From the NCBI GenBank assembly GCA_014879655.1, contig JACSRS010000092.1, positions 1-56,742 of the forward strand: a stretch of DNA of 56,742 nt, given 5' to 3'. Each line of letters begins with the position of its first letter. The stretch's first letter is position 1. This document shows positions 25,848 through 35,280 of this stretch, one piece after another. The notes beneath the pieces are model-generated. The model ran no database searches. It was not told the DNA's origin and was given only the letters and a program-made list of their open reading frames with translations. The stretch comes from Burkholderiaceae bacterium. Lineage in GTDB: Bacteria; Pseudomonadota; Gammaproteobacteria; Burkholderiales; Burkholderiaceae_C. Made by a program: the position numbers and the translations under genes.

Positions 25848-27428
25848 TCACGCCTCCGCGAGCGCGGGCTCTGGTGTGCGAATCAGGTGATCAAACGCGC
25901 TCAGCGCCGCCTTGGCGCCGTCACCGGCGGCAATCACGATCTGCTTGTACGGCACCGTGGTGCAGTCACCGGCGGCAAACACGCCGGGCAGACTGGTCTG
26001 GCCACGCGCGTCGACCACGATCTCGCCGAACTTCGTCAGCTCCAGCGTGCCCTTGAGCCACTCGGTGTTGGGCACCAGGCCGATCTGCACGAAGACGCCG
26101 GCCAGCGGCACGAGGTGCTCGTCGCCGGTGGCGCGGTCCTTGTAGCGCAGGCCGTTGACCTTGCCGTCCGCACCGGTGATCTCGGTGGTCTGGGCATTGG
26201 TGTGCACCGTGACGTTGGGCAGGCTGTGCAGCTTCTTCACCAGCACCGCGTCGGCCTTGAGTTCGGGCATGAATTCGATCACCGTGACGTGTCGCACCAC
26301 GCCGGCCAGATCGATGGCCGCTTCGACACCGGAGTTGCCGCCGCCGATCACCGCCACGTCCTTGCCCTTGAACAGCGGGCCGTCGCAGTGCGGGCAGTAA
26401 GCCACGCCCTTGTTCCTGTACTCGGCTTCGCCGGGCACGTTGACGTTGCGCCAGCGCGCGCCGGTCGACAGGATCAGCGTGCGGCCCTTGAGCGAGCCGC
26501 CGTTGGCCAGCTGCACCTCGATCAACCCGCCGGGTTCGCTGGCCGGGATGAGCCGGTCGGCGCGCTGCAGGTTCATGATGTCCACGTCGTAGGCGCGGGT
26601 GTGGGCTTCGAGCGCGGCGGCAAACTTCGGACCGTCGGTCTCCAGAACCGAAATGTAGTTTTCGATGGCCAGCGTGTCGTTGACCTGACCGCCAAAGCGC
26701 TCGGCGGCCACGCCGGTACGGATTCCCTTGCGGGCGGCGTATACCGCAGCTGCAGCGCCGGCCGGGCCGCCGCCGACGATCAGCACGTCGTAGGGTGCCT
26801 TGGCCGTGAGTTTGGCCGCATCACGATCGGCGGCGCCGGTGTCGAGCTTCGCCAAGATCTCTTCAACGCTCATGCGGCCGGAACCGAACACCTGGCCGTT
26901 CAGGAAAACCATGGGCACGGCCATGATCTCGCGGGCATTGACTTCGTCCTGGAAGGCGCCGCCTTCGATGACGGTGGTCTTGACTTTGGGGTTGAGAATC
27001 GCCATCAGGCTGAGCGCCTGCACCACGTCGGGGCAGTTGTGGCAGCTCAGCGACATGTAGACCTCGAAATTGAAGTCGCCGTCGAGCCCGATGATCTGTT
27101 CAATCAGTTCCTGCTCGACCTTGGGCGGGTGGCCGCCGGTCCACAGCAGCGCCAGCACCAGCGATGTGAATTCGTGGCCCAGCGGCAGACCGGCGAAGCG
27201 CAGCTGCGACCGGCTGCCGGTGCGCTGCAGCGTAAAAGAGGGCTTGCGGTCGTCCTGGCCGTCGGTGCGCAGGCTGATCTTGTCGGCGCGCAGCGCGGTG
27301 ATGGTTTCGAGCAGTTCGCGCATCTGGCGCGAGTTGTCATCGTCGCCCAGCGAGGCCACCAGCTCGAACGGTTGCGTCACGCGCTCCAGGTAGGCAGCCA
27401 GCTGGGTCTTGAGGGTGTCGTCGAGCAT
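25848..27428 (-). CDS. ahpF: Alkyl hydroperoxide reductase subunit F (AhpF)
   Basis: A 526-residue flavoprotein disulfide reductase. The N-terminal tandem thioredoxin-like domain (about 1-195) has the CHNC motif in [13 protein letters not shown]. The FAD domain starts at [21 protein letters not shown], and the second redox pair is CPHC in [12 protein letters not shown]. It reduces AhpC with NADH. It is downstream of ahpC on the same strand, with repeat copy E in the 144-base gap. GGAG precedes the ATG, so the repeat has not destroyed translation signals. Confidence 0.95.
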   Translation of the reverse strand: MLDDTLKTQLAAYLERVTQPFELVASLGDDDNSRQMRELLETITALRADKISLRTDGQDDRKPSFTLQRTGSRSQLRFAGLPLGHEFTSLVLALLWTGGHPPKVEQELIEQIIGLDGDFNFEVYMSLSCHNCPDVVQALSLMAILNPKVKTTVIEGGAFQDEVNAREIMAVPMVFLNGQVFGSGRMSVEEILAKLDTGAADRDAAKLTAKAPYDVLIVGGGPAGAAAAVYAARKGIRTGVAAERFGGQVNDTLAIENYISVLETDGPKFAAALEAHTRAYDVDIMNLQRADRLIPASEPGGLIEVQLANGGSLKGRTLILSTGARWRNVNVPGEAEYRNKGVAYCPHCDGPLFKGKDVAVIGGGNSGVEAAIDLAGVVRHVTVIEFMPELKADAVLVKKLHSLPNVTVHTNAQTTEITGADGKVNGLRYKDRATGDEHLVPLAGVFVQIGLVPNTEWLKGTLELTKFGEIVVDARGQTSLPGVFAAGDCTTVPYKQIVIAAGDGAKAALSAFDHLIRTPEPALAEA

Positions 27429-27437
27429 GGGTGAACT

Positions 27438-27505
27438 CCTTGTTCAGTAGCGCCGAAGGTCCGTTCGACGCTGGAAAAATGCAATTTTTGTCAAAAAAGG
27501 CCGGG
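27438..27505 (-). repeat. CCAGCGTC-core dispersed repeat, copy E
   Basis: In minus orientation: CCTTTTTTGACAAAAATTGC, core CCAGCGTC (27474-27467), GAACGGAC and tail GCGCTACTGAAC. It lies between ahpC and ahpF, ending just before the ahpF ribosome binding site. Confidence 0.75.
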
Positions 27506-27572
27506 CGGCAGACTCCGGACCCTGTCGCCGTCCGGCCGGCGGCACCCGAAGGCGCCGCAGGGGGCAGTCCGC

Positions 27573-28148
27573 TCAGATCTTGCCGACCAGGTCCAGCGAC
27601 GGGGCCAGGGTCTTGGCACCTTCGTTCCACTTGGCGGGGCAGACCTGCCCCGGGTTGGCAGCGGTGTACTGGGCGGCCTTGAGCTTGCGCACCGTTTCCT
27701 TCACATCGCGGGCGATTTCGTTCGAATGCACTTCCATCGTCTTGATGACGCCCTCGGGGTTGATCACGAAGGTGCCGCGCAGCGCCAGGCCTTCTTCGGC
27801 GATGTGCACGCCAAAAGCGTTGGTCAGCTGGTGCGTGGGGTCGCCCACCAGCGGGAACTTGGCCTTGCCAACCGCGGGCGAGGTCTCGTGCCACACCTTG
27901 TGCGAGAAGTGCGTGTCGGTGGTGACGATGTAGACCTCGGCGCCGGCTTTCTGGAATTCGGCGTAGTTGTCGGCAGCGTCTTCGATCTCGGTCGGGCAGT
28001 TGAAGGTGAAGGCCGCCGGCATGAAGATCAGCACCGACCACTTGCCGTGCAGGCTTTTTTCGGTCACTTCGATGAACTCGCCCTTGCCGCTGCGATTGAC
28101 GAAAGCGGTGGTCTTGAACGGCTGGACTTGGGTGTTGATCAGGGACAT
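27573..28148 (-). CDS. ahpC: Alkyl hydroperoxide reductase subunit C (AhpC peroxiredoxin)
   Basis: A 191-residue 2-Cys peroxiredoxin with the peroxidatic Cys51 (FTFNCPTE) and resolving Cys170 (GQVCPAKW), plus the C-terminal arm. It reduces H2O2 and organic peroxides and is recycled by AhpF, encoded next. AAGGAG lies just upstream of the ATG. An OxyR-like site lies 57-71 bases upstream of the start; no oxyR gene is in the window. Confidence 0.96.
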   Translation of the reverse strand: MSLINTQVQPFKTTAFVNRSGKGEFIEVTEKSLHGKWSVLIFMPAAFTFNCPTEIEDAADNYAEFQKAGAEVYIVTTDTHFSHKVWHETSPAVGKAKFPLVGDPTHQLTNAFGVHIAEEGLALRGTFVINPEGVIKTMEVHSNEIARDVKETVRKLKAAQYTAANPGQVCPAKWNEGAKTLAPSLDLVGKI

Positions 28149-28204
28149 GGAGAACTCCTTTGCAGTTGATAAAGCGATTGGCTGTTTGAACCAATGACTG
28201 AATC

Positions 28205-28219
28205 ATAGCCATGATCTAT
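28205..28219 (-). promoter_or_regulatory. OxyR-like binding site upstream of ahpC
   Basis: Minus strand reads ATAGATCATGGCTAT, fitting one 15-base half of the OxyR consensus ATAG-N7-CTAT. The partner half expected 7 bases further upstream is weak. The surrounding DNA (28200-28270) is AT-rich, as a promoter would be. Confidence 0.45.
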
Positions 28220-28303
28220 TGATTGATCTATTTGGTTTTATCTAATCTATCAATAGCCAGAATTTATTGCACCGCAACAATTCTCCTATGAGGCATCGCC
28301 CAG

Positions 28304-29269
28304 CTACTTCCAGACCGCATCCAGCGCCTTGCGGGCGCTGGCAATCACTGCCTCGCCGGCGCGCGAGCGCTGGAACATGAAGCCCAGCGCGCAGTCCAGG
28401 CTGACCCGGTCGGCAATCACGAGGCCTCGCGCCTGGCTCTCGCGGATGGCGATCGAGTCGCGCGCCAGCGACAAGCCGACGCCCGAGCGCACCAGATCGA
28501 GCATCGACGCTTCCTGGTCCACCAGTGCGACGCGGCGCGGCTCGACGCCGGTCAGCGAACCGGGGCCGAACACGCGCGCCAGCAGACGGTGGTGCGCGCT
28601 GGCCGGCGGCGTGGCCAGCCAGGGCAAGGCGGCCAGCGCCTTCCAGTCGCGGCCGAGCACCCGCGCGCCCCAGCCCGCCGGCGCAATCACGCGGTAGGTG
28701 AAGCGGGTGAGCGCAATTACTTCAAAATCAGAAGCAGAATCGGTCCATTTGACGCTGGATTGGTCCTGAAAACCCTCAATTTCCGGTCCCCGGGAGGGCA
28801 AGGGGGTCAGGCAGAAACCGACGTCCAGCTCGCCCGCCTCCAGTTGCGCCAGCACGTCGCCGCTCATGCCCTGACGCAGCTCGGTCTCGATCTGCGGCGC
28901 TGTCTCGACCAGCTGCTTCAGGAAGGCGCCCAGCCGGGTGAACTCGGGGTCGAGGATGGTGCCGATGCGCAGCCGCCCGCGCACCGTCTGCTGCAGGCTC
29001 TGAGCGGCATGGCCCACGTCGGCCAGCGCGGCCAGTGCCTTCTCGGCCTGCGGCAACAGCGCCGCGCCGTCGGCCGTCAGGCTCAGGCCTTGCGGCGTGC
29101 GGGAAAACAGCGTCAGCCCAGTTGATTCGGCCAGGCGCTTGAGCTGGAGGCTCACCGCGGGCTGCGACAGATGCAGCCGCATGGCGGCCCTGGACACGCT
29201 GCTGTCCCGCGCCACCGCGACAAAGGCGCGCAGGGTCTGGGGGTCGATGGTCGGCGTCATATTTGCCAT
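28304..29269 (-). CDS. LysR-family regulator with a repeat-derived insert
   Basis: A 321-residue LysR protein: an N-terminal winged helix (about 9-67, FVAVARDSSVSRAAMRLHLS with QPAVSLQLKRL) and a substrate-binding-like effector domain (about 95-315). It is roughly 20 residues longer than usual because residues about 160-182 (EIEGFQDQSSVKWTDSASDF) are encoded by repeat copy F, placed between GFCLTPLPSR and LTRFTYRVIAP. It is divergent from mmsA with an 83-base shared promoter region, so mmsA is its probable target. Confidence 0.88.
   Translation of the reverse strand: MANMTPTIDPQTLRAFVAVARDSSVSRAAMRLHLSQPAVSLQLKRLAESTGLTLFSRTPQGLSLTADGAALLPQAEKALAALADVGHAAQSLQQTVRGRLRIGTILDPEFTRLGAFLKQLVETAPQIETELRQGMSGDVLAQLEAGELDVGFCLTPLPSRGPEIEGFQDQSSVKWTDSASDFEVIALTRFTYRVIAPAGWGARVLGRDWKALAALPWLATPPASAHHRLLARVFGPGSLTGVEPRRVALVDQEASMLDLVRSGVGLSLARDSIAIRESQARGLVIADRVSLDCALGFMFQRSRAGEAVIASARKALDAVWK
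28724..28792 (-). repeat. CCAGCGTC-core dispersed repeat, copy F, inside the lysR gene
   Basis: In minus orientation: GAGGGTTTTCAGGACCAAT, core CCAGCGTC (28758-28751), AAATGGAC, tail TTCTGCTTCTGATTTTGAAG. It is read as codons, in the same sense as the gene. Confidence 0.75.
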
Positions 29270-29352
29270 ATTTATAACCGTGCTCAGGCAAATTCATTGG
29301 CTTTTTACAAACAGAGGCTGCAAACTTGCCGGATTCCAAGGAGACATCGTTC

Positions 29353-30864
<1,512 letters not shown>

Positions 30865-31060
30865 ATGTTGCCCCCCACGCTTGCCACTTCGTGTGCTGCG
30901 CTGCCCCCCGAGGGGGCTCGCCTTGCTCGGGGCGGCCCGGCGCTGCGGCGGTCCACCCCTCTGATGTCACTTCGTGCGATGCCCCCCAAGGGGGGACGCC
31001 ACCAGCGGACCGGCGAAGCCGGTTCCGCGGTGGCTCTGGCACGGGCGGCGCGTGCTGCGC
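30865..31060. repeat. GC-rich intergenic repeat block (two related units)
   Basis: Two related units begin CACTTCGTG: one contains CTGCCCCCCGAGGGGGC (about 30887-30923) and the other ATGCCCCCCAAGGGGGG (about 30968-31002). A GGCGAAGCC-type hairpin follows. It fills the gap between mmsA and the GMC oxidoreductase gene. C-run/G-run units of this style recur between genes in Comamonadaceae as I recall, which I cannot verify here. Confidence 0.6.
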
Positions 31061-31098
31061 TCCGTGAATTACAGAAATAACCTGGCCGGAGACGCGCT

Positions 31099-32793
31099 TT
31101 GACTGACACCACCTTCGACACGATCATCGTCGGTGCCGGCACGGCAGGGTGCCTGCTGGCCAAGCGGCTGAGCGCCGATCCGTCGCGGCGGGTGCTGCTG
31201 CTGGAGGCCGGGGGCGCTGACAACTACCACTGGGTGCACATCCCGGTGGGCTATCTGTATTGCATCGGCAACCCGCGCACCGACTGGCTCTACCAGACCG
31301 AGCCCGACGCCGGGCTGAACGGCCGCACGCTGCGTTACCCGCGCGGACGGGTGCTGGGCGGCTGCAGCAGCATCAACGGCATGATCTACATGCGCGGTCA
31401 GGCGCGTGACTACGACCAGTGGGCGCGGCTGACCGGCGACGACAGCTGGAACTGGGCGAGCGCCCTGCCCGACTTCAAGGCGCACGAAGATCACTACAAA
31501 CTTGATAGCGGAAAAGCACCATCCGACGCTGGGATGGACCCGAAAGCACTTGAAACCTTCGCCCGGTTGCACGGTCACCCCCGCCACGGCAGCGGCGGCG
31601 AATGGCGGGTTGAGAAGCAGCGCCTGCGCTGGGACGTGCTCGACGCCTTTGCCAAGGCGGCGCAGCAGGCCGGCATTCCCGCCACGACCGACTTCAACAC
31701 CGGCAACAACGAAGGCGTCGGCTACTTCGAGGTGAACCAGAAGGCCGGCTGGCGCTGGAACGCGCCCAAAGCCTTTCTGCGCCCCGACACCATGCGTCGG
31801 CCCAACTTCACGCTGTGGACAGGCGCGCAAGTGAAGAGACTGACGCTGGAAACCGGCGCCGACGGCCGACAGCGCTGCACCGGCGTCGAACTGGTGCGCG
31901 GCGGCCAGAGCGTGGCGGTAAGCGCCGCGCGCGAAGTCATCCTGAGCGCCGGTGCGATCGGATCGCCGCAGATCCTGCAACTGTCGGGCATCGGACCGGG
32001 TGCGCTGCTGCAAGGCCACGGCATCGCGGTGGCGCATGACCTGCCCGGCGTCGGCGCCAATCTGCAGGACCACCTGCAGATCCGCGCGGTGTTCAAGGTG
32101 AAGGGCGTGCAGACGCTGAACACCCTGGCCCATTCGCTGTGGGGCAAGGCCAGAATCGGCCTCGAATACGCCGCCACGCGCAGCGGCCCGATGAGCATGG
32201 CCCCCAGCCAGCTCGGCGCCTTCACCCGCAGCAGCCCCGACAAGCCCTGGCCCGACCTCGAATACCACGTGCAGCCGCTGTCGCTGGACGCCTTCGGCGA
32301 GCCGCTGCACCGCTTCCCCGCCTTCACCGCCAGCGTCTGCAACCTGAACCCGACCAGCCGGGGCACGGTGCAGATCCGCTCGGCCCGCTTCGACGACGCG
32401 CCGGCCATCGCACCCAACTACCTGTCCACGCCCGAAGACCGGCAGGTGGCGGCCGACAGCCTGAAGCTGACGCGCCGCATCGTGAGCCAGAGCGCGCTTG
32501 CCAACCTGCAACCCGAAGAATTCAGGCCCGGCGTGCAGTTCCAGACCGACGAGGAACTGGCAAGGCTGGCCGGCGACATCGCCAGCACCATCTTTCACCC
32601 GGTCGGGACCACGAAGATGGGCCGCGCCGACGACCCCTTCGCCGTGGTGGACAGCCACCTGCGCGTGCGCGGCGTGGCCGGCCTGCGCGTGGTGGACGCC
32701 GGCGTGATGCCCACCATCACCAGCGGCAACACCAACAGCCCGACGCTGATGATTGCCGAGAAAGCCGCGCGCTGGATCGTGGCGGGCGACTGA
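31099..32793 (+). CDS. GMC-family FAD-dependent oxidoreductase with a repeat-derived insert
   Basis: A 564-residue choline-dehydrogenase-like flavoprotein: FAD-binding IIVGAGTAGC (residues 9-18), GMC signature PRGRVLGGCSSINGMIY and the C-terminal FHPVGTTKMG plus SGNTNSPTLMIAEKAA. The start is TTG at 31099, with GGAGA upstream; no ATG fits. The substrate is an alcohol or polyol but cannot be named. Residues about 131-153 (YKLDSGKAPSDAGMDPKALE) come from repeat copy G, read antisense. The segment lies between the conserved HEDHY and GGEWRVEKQRL blocks. Confidence 0.88.
   Translation: MTDTTFDTIIVGAGTAGCLLAKRLSADPSRRVLLLEAGGADNYHWVHIPVGYLYCIGNPRTDWLYQTEPDAGLNGRTLRYPRGRVLGGCSSINGMIYMRGQARDYDQWARLTGDDSWNWASALPDFKAHEDHYKLDSGKAPSDAGMDPKALETFARLHGHPRHGSGGEWRVEKQRLRWDVLDAFAKAAQQAGIPATTDFNTGNNEGVGYFEVNQKAGWRWNAPKAFLRPDTMRRPNFTLWTGAQVKRLTLETGADGRQRCTGVELVRGGQSVAVSAAREVILSAGAIGSPQILQLSGIGPGALLQGHGIAVAHDLPGVGANLQDHLQIRAVFKVKGVQTLNTLAHSLWGKARIGLEYAATRSGPMSMAPSQLGAFTRSSPDKPWPDLEYHVQPLSLDAFGEPLHRFPAFTASVCNLNPTSRGTVQIRSARFDDAPAIAPNYLSTPEDRQVAADSLKLTRRIVSQSALANLQPEEFRPGVQFQTDEELARLAGDIASTIFHPVGTTKMGRADDPFAVVDSHLRVRGVAGLRVVDAGVMPTITSGNTNSPTLMIAEKAARWIVAGD
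31490..31558 (-). repeat. CCAGCGTC-core dispersed repeat, copy G, inside the GMC oxidoreductase gene
   Basis: In minus orientation: TTTCAAGTGCTTTCGGG, core CCAGCGTC (31532-31525), GGATGGTGC, tail CCGCTATCAAGTTTGTAG. It resembles copy C at both ends, so it is not a chance core match. Confidence 0.75.
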
Positions 32794-32835
32794 GCCGGCC
32801 ACGGCACAGAAAAGCGTCCGCGGTAACCGCCGGTG

Positions 32836-33237
32836 TCAGCGCAGGCCGCCGATGTAGCGACCCGTGTCGCCGGCGTCGGCTTCGCCTGCGGGCGGGGGCC
32901 GGGTATCGGCAAACACCGAAGCGGGCCCGCCCGCAGCGTTGTCACGCACCGCTGGGGCACTGGCGGCCGGTGATGCGGCGGCACGGGCCGGCGCCATGGC
33001 GTCGAGCAGCGTCCGGCGCGGCGCGGCGCGCTCGGCCATCGCTTTTTCGAGCCGGTCGGCCCATTCGGCCACATCTTCCATGCCCGGTGCCCGGGCGCTT
33101 TCGCGCGCGAACCGGATGATGGCGGCCGCGTACTCGGCATTGACCGCCAGCCATTCGGTGTCCGTGACCCGCCCGGTCTTGCGCCGCAAGATCACGTGCA
33201 GGCGGGCCGCAATGGCCAGCATTTCACTGGGAAGCAT
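32836..33237 (-). CDS. Hypothetical protein, helical with Ala/Pro-rich tail
   Basis: A 133-residue protein I do not recognise. The first 75 residues look helical and charged (MLAIAARLHVILRRK, EYAAAIIRFARES, ADRLEKAMAER); the rest is low-complexity Ala/Pro/Gly-rich sequence, probably disordered. No signal peptide or membrane segment is visible. It lies downstream of amtB2 on the same strand, after a 129-base gap that holds nothing I can name, and may be co-transcribed with it. Codon use matches neighbours, so it is likely a real gene. Confidence 0.6.
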   Translation of the reverse strand: MLPSEMLAIAARLHVILRRKTGRVTDTEWLAVNAEYAAAIIRFARESARAPGMEDVAEWADRLEKAMAERAAPRRTLLDAMAPARAAASPAASAPAVRDNAAGGPASVFADTRPPPAGEADAGDTGRYIGGLR

Positions 33238-33366
33238 GGGGCCTCCCGTTGCGCCAATCGGTCAGCGCGTCACCCTCCACCGACCAGCCCCCGTAGCGGT
33301 GCGCCGTGCCAGCCAGCGTGGCAACAGGGCAATCGGGAGCAGGTTGCAGCAACATGGCAAAACGGT

Positions 33367-34839
33367 TCAGGTGCCAATGCGCTCACGGTGCTGGGAAATG
33401 TCCAGCCCGTTGAGTTCCGCAGATTCGGTAACGCGCAGACCGATCACCCGGCGAATGGCGAGAAGCAGCAGCGCACTGACCACCGCGCCATACACCAGCA
33501 CCGCGACGGTGGCAACGGCCTGGGTGGCAACGCTGCCCCTGGCGCCCGAAATCGCGGCGTCGGCCAGCAAACCGGTCAGCAGCGAGCCGACGATGCCGCC
33601 AACGGCATGCACGCCGAACACATCCAGCGAGTCGTCCGCGCCCAGCCAGCGCTTGAGGCCGGTGGCGCCCCAGTAACAGGACAGCCCCGCGACGCCGCCG
33701 ATGACCACGGCCGAACCCGGCGTGACAAACCCCGCCGCAGGCGTGATCGCCACCAGGCCCGCCACCGCGCCGGAACACAGCCCGAGCAAGGACGGGCGGC
33801 GGCGCACCAGCCATTCACCCAGCATCCACGCCATCGCGCCCGCCGCTGCGGCCACATGGGTCACCAGCATGGCCAGCCCCGCACGCCCGTCGGCGGCAAT
33901 GGCGGAGCCGGCATTGAAACCGAACCACCCCACCCAAAGCAGGCCGGTGCCCGCCATGGTCAGGCCCAGATTGAAGGGTTCGAACGCCTCGCGCCCGTAG
34001 CCCCGGCGCGGACCGATGAAGTAGGCACACATCAGGCCGGCCACACCGGCATTGATGTGCACCACTGTGCCACCGGCAAAATCGAGCGCCCCCATCTGCG
34101 CGATCCAGCCGCCCGGCTCCCAGACCCAGTGCGCCACCGGGGCGTAGACCAGCAGCGACCAGAGTGCGACGAACCACAGCATCGCGGAAAATTTCATGCG
34201 CTCGACAAAGGCGCCGACGATCAGTGCCGGGGTGATGATCGCGAAGGTGAGCTGGAACATCGCGAACACCGATTCGGGGATGGCGGGCGCGATGTGGCTG
34301 ACGGACACCTTGCCCGCTTCCTTCAGGTAGACAAAACCTTCAAACCAGAAACGCGTCGAGCCGCCCAGCCAGCCACTGCCCGGGGTGAAGGCCAGCGAAT
34401 ACCCGAACAGAAACCACAGCAGACTGACCAGCGCCGCAATCGCGACCACGCTGGCCATCGTGTTGATGACGTTCTTCTTGCGCACCATACCGCCGTAGAA
34501 CAGCGCAATGCCGGGTAAGGTCATCAGCAGCACCAGCGCGGTGGCCGTGATCATCCAGGCGGTATCCGCACCATTGATCGTTGACTGCATCACGAGTCCC
34601 GGCCGCTTCAGTTCGACCGGCGCTGCAGGCGCTGTCTCAGCCAAGCTTGCCGGGGTGGAAACGGGCTCGGCGTTCACCGCCTGCGGCACCGCAGAAAGAT
34701 CCGTGCTCGCGCTCAGGCGTACCGCCGCGGCCGATGCGCTCGCGGCCTCCGGCACCGTCGGCGATTGCGCCCACGCGACGGCGGTCATGCTCATCGTCAT
34801 CACGCACGCCGCCACCCACCGCCCGATGCCTGTATTCAT
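33367..34839 (-). CDS. amtB: Ammonium transporter (Amt family), second copy
   Basis: A 490-residue Amt/MEP/Rh protein with a signal peptide (VMTMSMTAVAWAQ), a 70-residue Ala/Pro/Ser-rich linker and the eleven-helix core. Conserved features include GGMVRKKNVINTM, GGTVVHINAGVAGL (pore His), LLWVGWFGFNAGSA and DDSLDVFGVHAVGG (second pore His). It differs clearly from the amtB at 45803-47245 and has no glnK partner. A sigma54 promoter lies 37-52 bases upstream of the ATG, so it should be induced in nitrogen limitation. Confidence 0.93.
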   Translation of the reverse strand: MNTGIGRWVAACVMTMSMTAVAWAQSPTVPEAASASAAAVRLSASTDLSAVPQAVNAEPVSTPASLAETAPAAPVELKRPGLVMQSTINGADTAWMITATALVLLMTLPGIALFYGGMVRKKNVINTMASVVAIAALVSLLWFLFGYSLAFTPGSGWLGGSTRFWFEGFVYLKEAGKVSVSHIAPAIPESVFAMFQLTFAIITPALIVGAFVERMKFSAMLWFVALWSLLVYAPVAHWVWEPGGWIAQMGALDFAGGTVVHINAGVAGLMCAYFIGPRRGYGREAFEPFNLGLTMAGTGLLWVGWFGFNAGSAIAADGRAGLAMLVTHVAAAAGAMAWMLGEWLVRRRPSLLGLCSGAVAGLVAITPAAGFVTPGSAVVIGGVAGLSCYWGATGLKRWLGADDSLDVFGVHAVGGIVGSLLTGLLADAAISGARGSVATQAVATVAVLVYGAVVSALLLLAIRRVIGLRVTESAELNGLDISQHRERIGT

Positions 34840-34875
34840 GCCGTGTCCTGATGGAACTGTTGGATGATGCAGTGC

Positions 34876-34891
34876 AGCAATCCCTGTGCCA
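34876..34891 (-). promoter_or_regulatory. Sigma54 promoter of the second amtB
   Basis: Minus strand reads TGGCAC-AGGGA-TTGCT, matching the -24/-12 consensus exactly with a 5-base spacer. The predicted start near 34865 gives a leader of about 25 bases. A weak NtrC-like palindrome (TGCAAGGGCGCTTGG) lies at about 34964-34980. Confidence 0.82.
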
Positions 34892-34894
34892 GGC

Positions 34895-35160
34895 TGGGGC
34901 GCTGGGCCGCGACAGAATCGGCACCAATAACGCTCGGGCACCGCGCGCAGGGCCTTCGGATCGTGCAAGGGCGCTTGGTCACGCCCGATTCCGGTGCGGC
35001 CATGCGCCAAGCCTGGGAAATCCCTGATGACACGTTGGCGACAGAGGTCGACAATCCCTGCATTCGTTTCGACAGGCTGGCAACCCGGCCTTCACGGAAT
35101 CGAGGAGACAGTTCCACCCGGTGGAACCTCGCAAGTGTCCGTTACCGAGACACACCCTTA
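34895..35160 (+). other. Gene-free stretch ahead of an orphan terminator; possible small RNA
   Basis: Between the divergent amtB2 and TauE genes no protein frame looks real, yet a strong plus-strand terminator follows at 35161. A GTTCCAC-CCG-GTGGAAC hairpin lies at 35111-35127. An unannotated plus-strand transcript would explain the terminator. I compared it with 6S, 4.5S, glycine and guanidine RNAs from memory and found no match. Confidence 0.3.
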
Positions 35161-35186
35161 AAAGCGCCGACCATCGGCGCTTTTTT
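35161..35186 (+). terminator. Rho-independent terminator with no upstream gene
   Basis: AGCGCCGA at 35163-35170 pairs with TCGGCGCT at 35174-35181 around a CCA loop, followed by TTTTTT. No annotated plus-strand gene precedes it. Confidence 0.8.
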
Positions 35187-35254
35187 CTTGGCTTTTTCAA
35201 TCAGATCAGCCACTTTCCAGCGTCAAATGGTACTTTGATGCTTCTGTTTCGGAA
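35187..35254 (+). repeat. CCAGCGTC-core dispersed repeat, copy H
   Basis: T-rich start TTGGCTTTTTCAATCAGATC, core CCAGCGTC at 35217-35224, AAATGGTAC and tail TGATGCTTCTGTTTCGGAAG. It lies between the orphan terminator and the TauE gene. Confidence 0.75.
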
Positions 35255-35280
35255 GCGGATTGCATGCGACAATCGCCGCC

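Noticed and set aside
31030-31060. TGGCACGGGCGGCGCG before the GMC gene as a sigma54 promoter
   Set aside because: The -24 element is present, but the -12 position reads GCGC and not TTGC; the C/G composition explains the match.
34895-35160. Known structured RNAs (6S RNA, 4.5S RNA, glycine, guanidine, TPP, FMN or cobalamin riboswitches)
   Set aside because: None of the conserved words I know for these families is present. Kept only as an unassigned candidate transcript.
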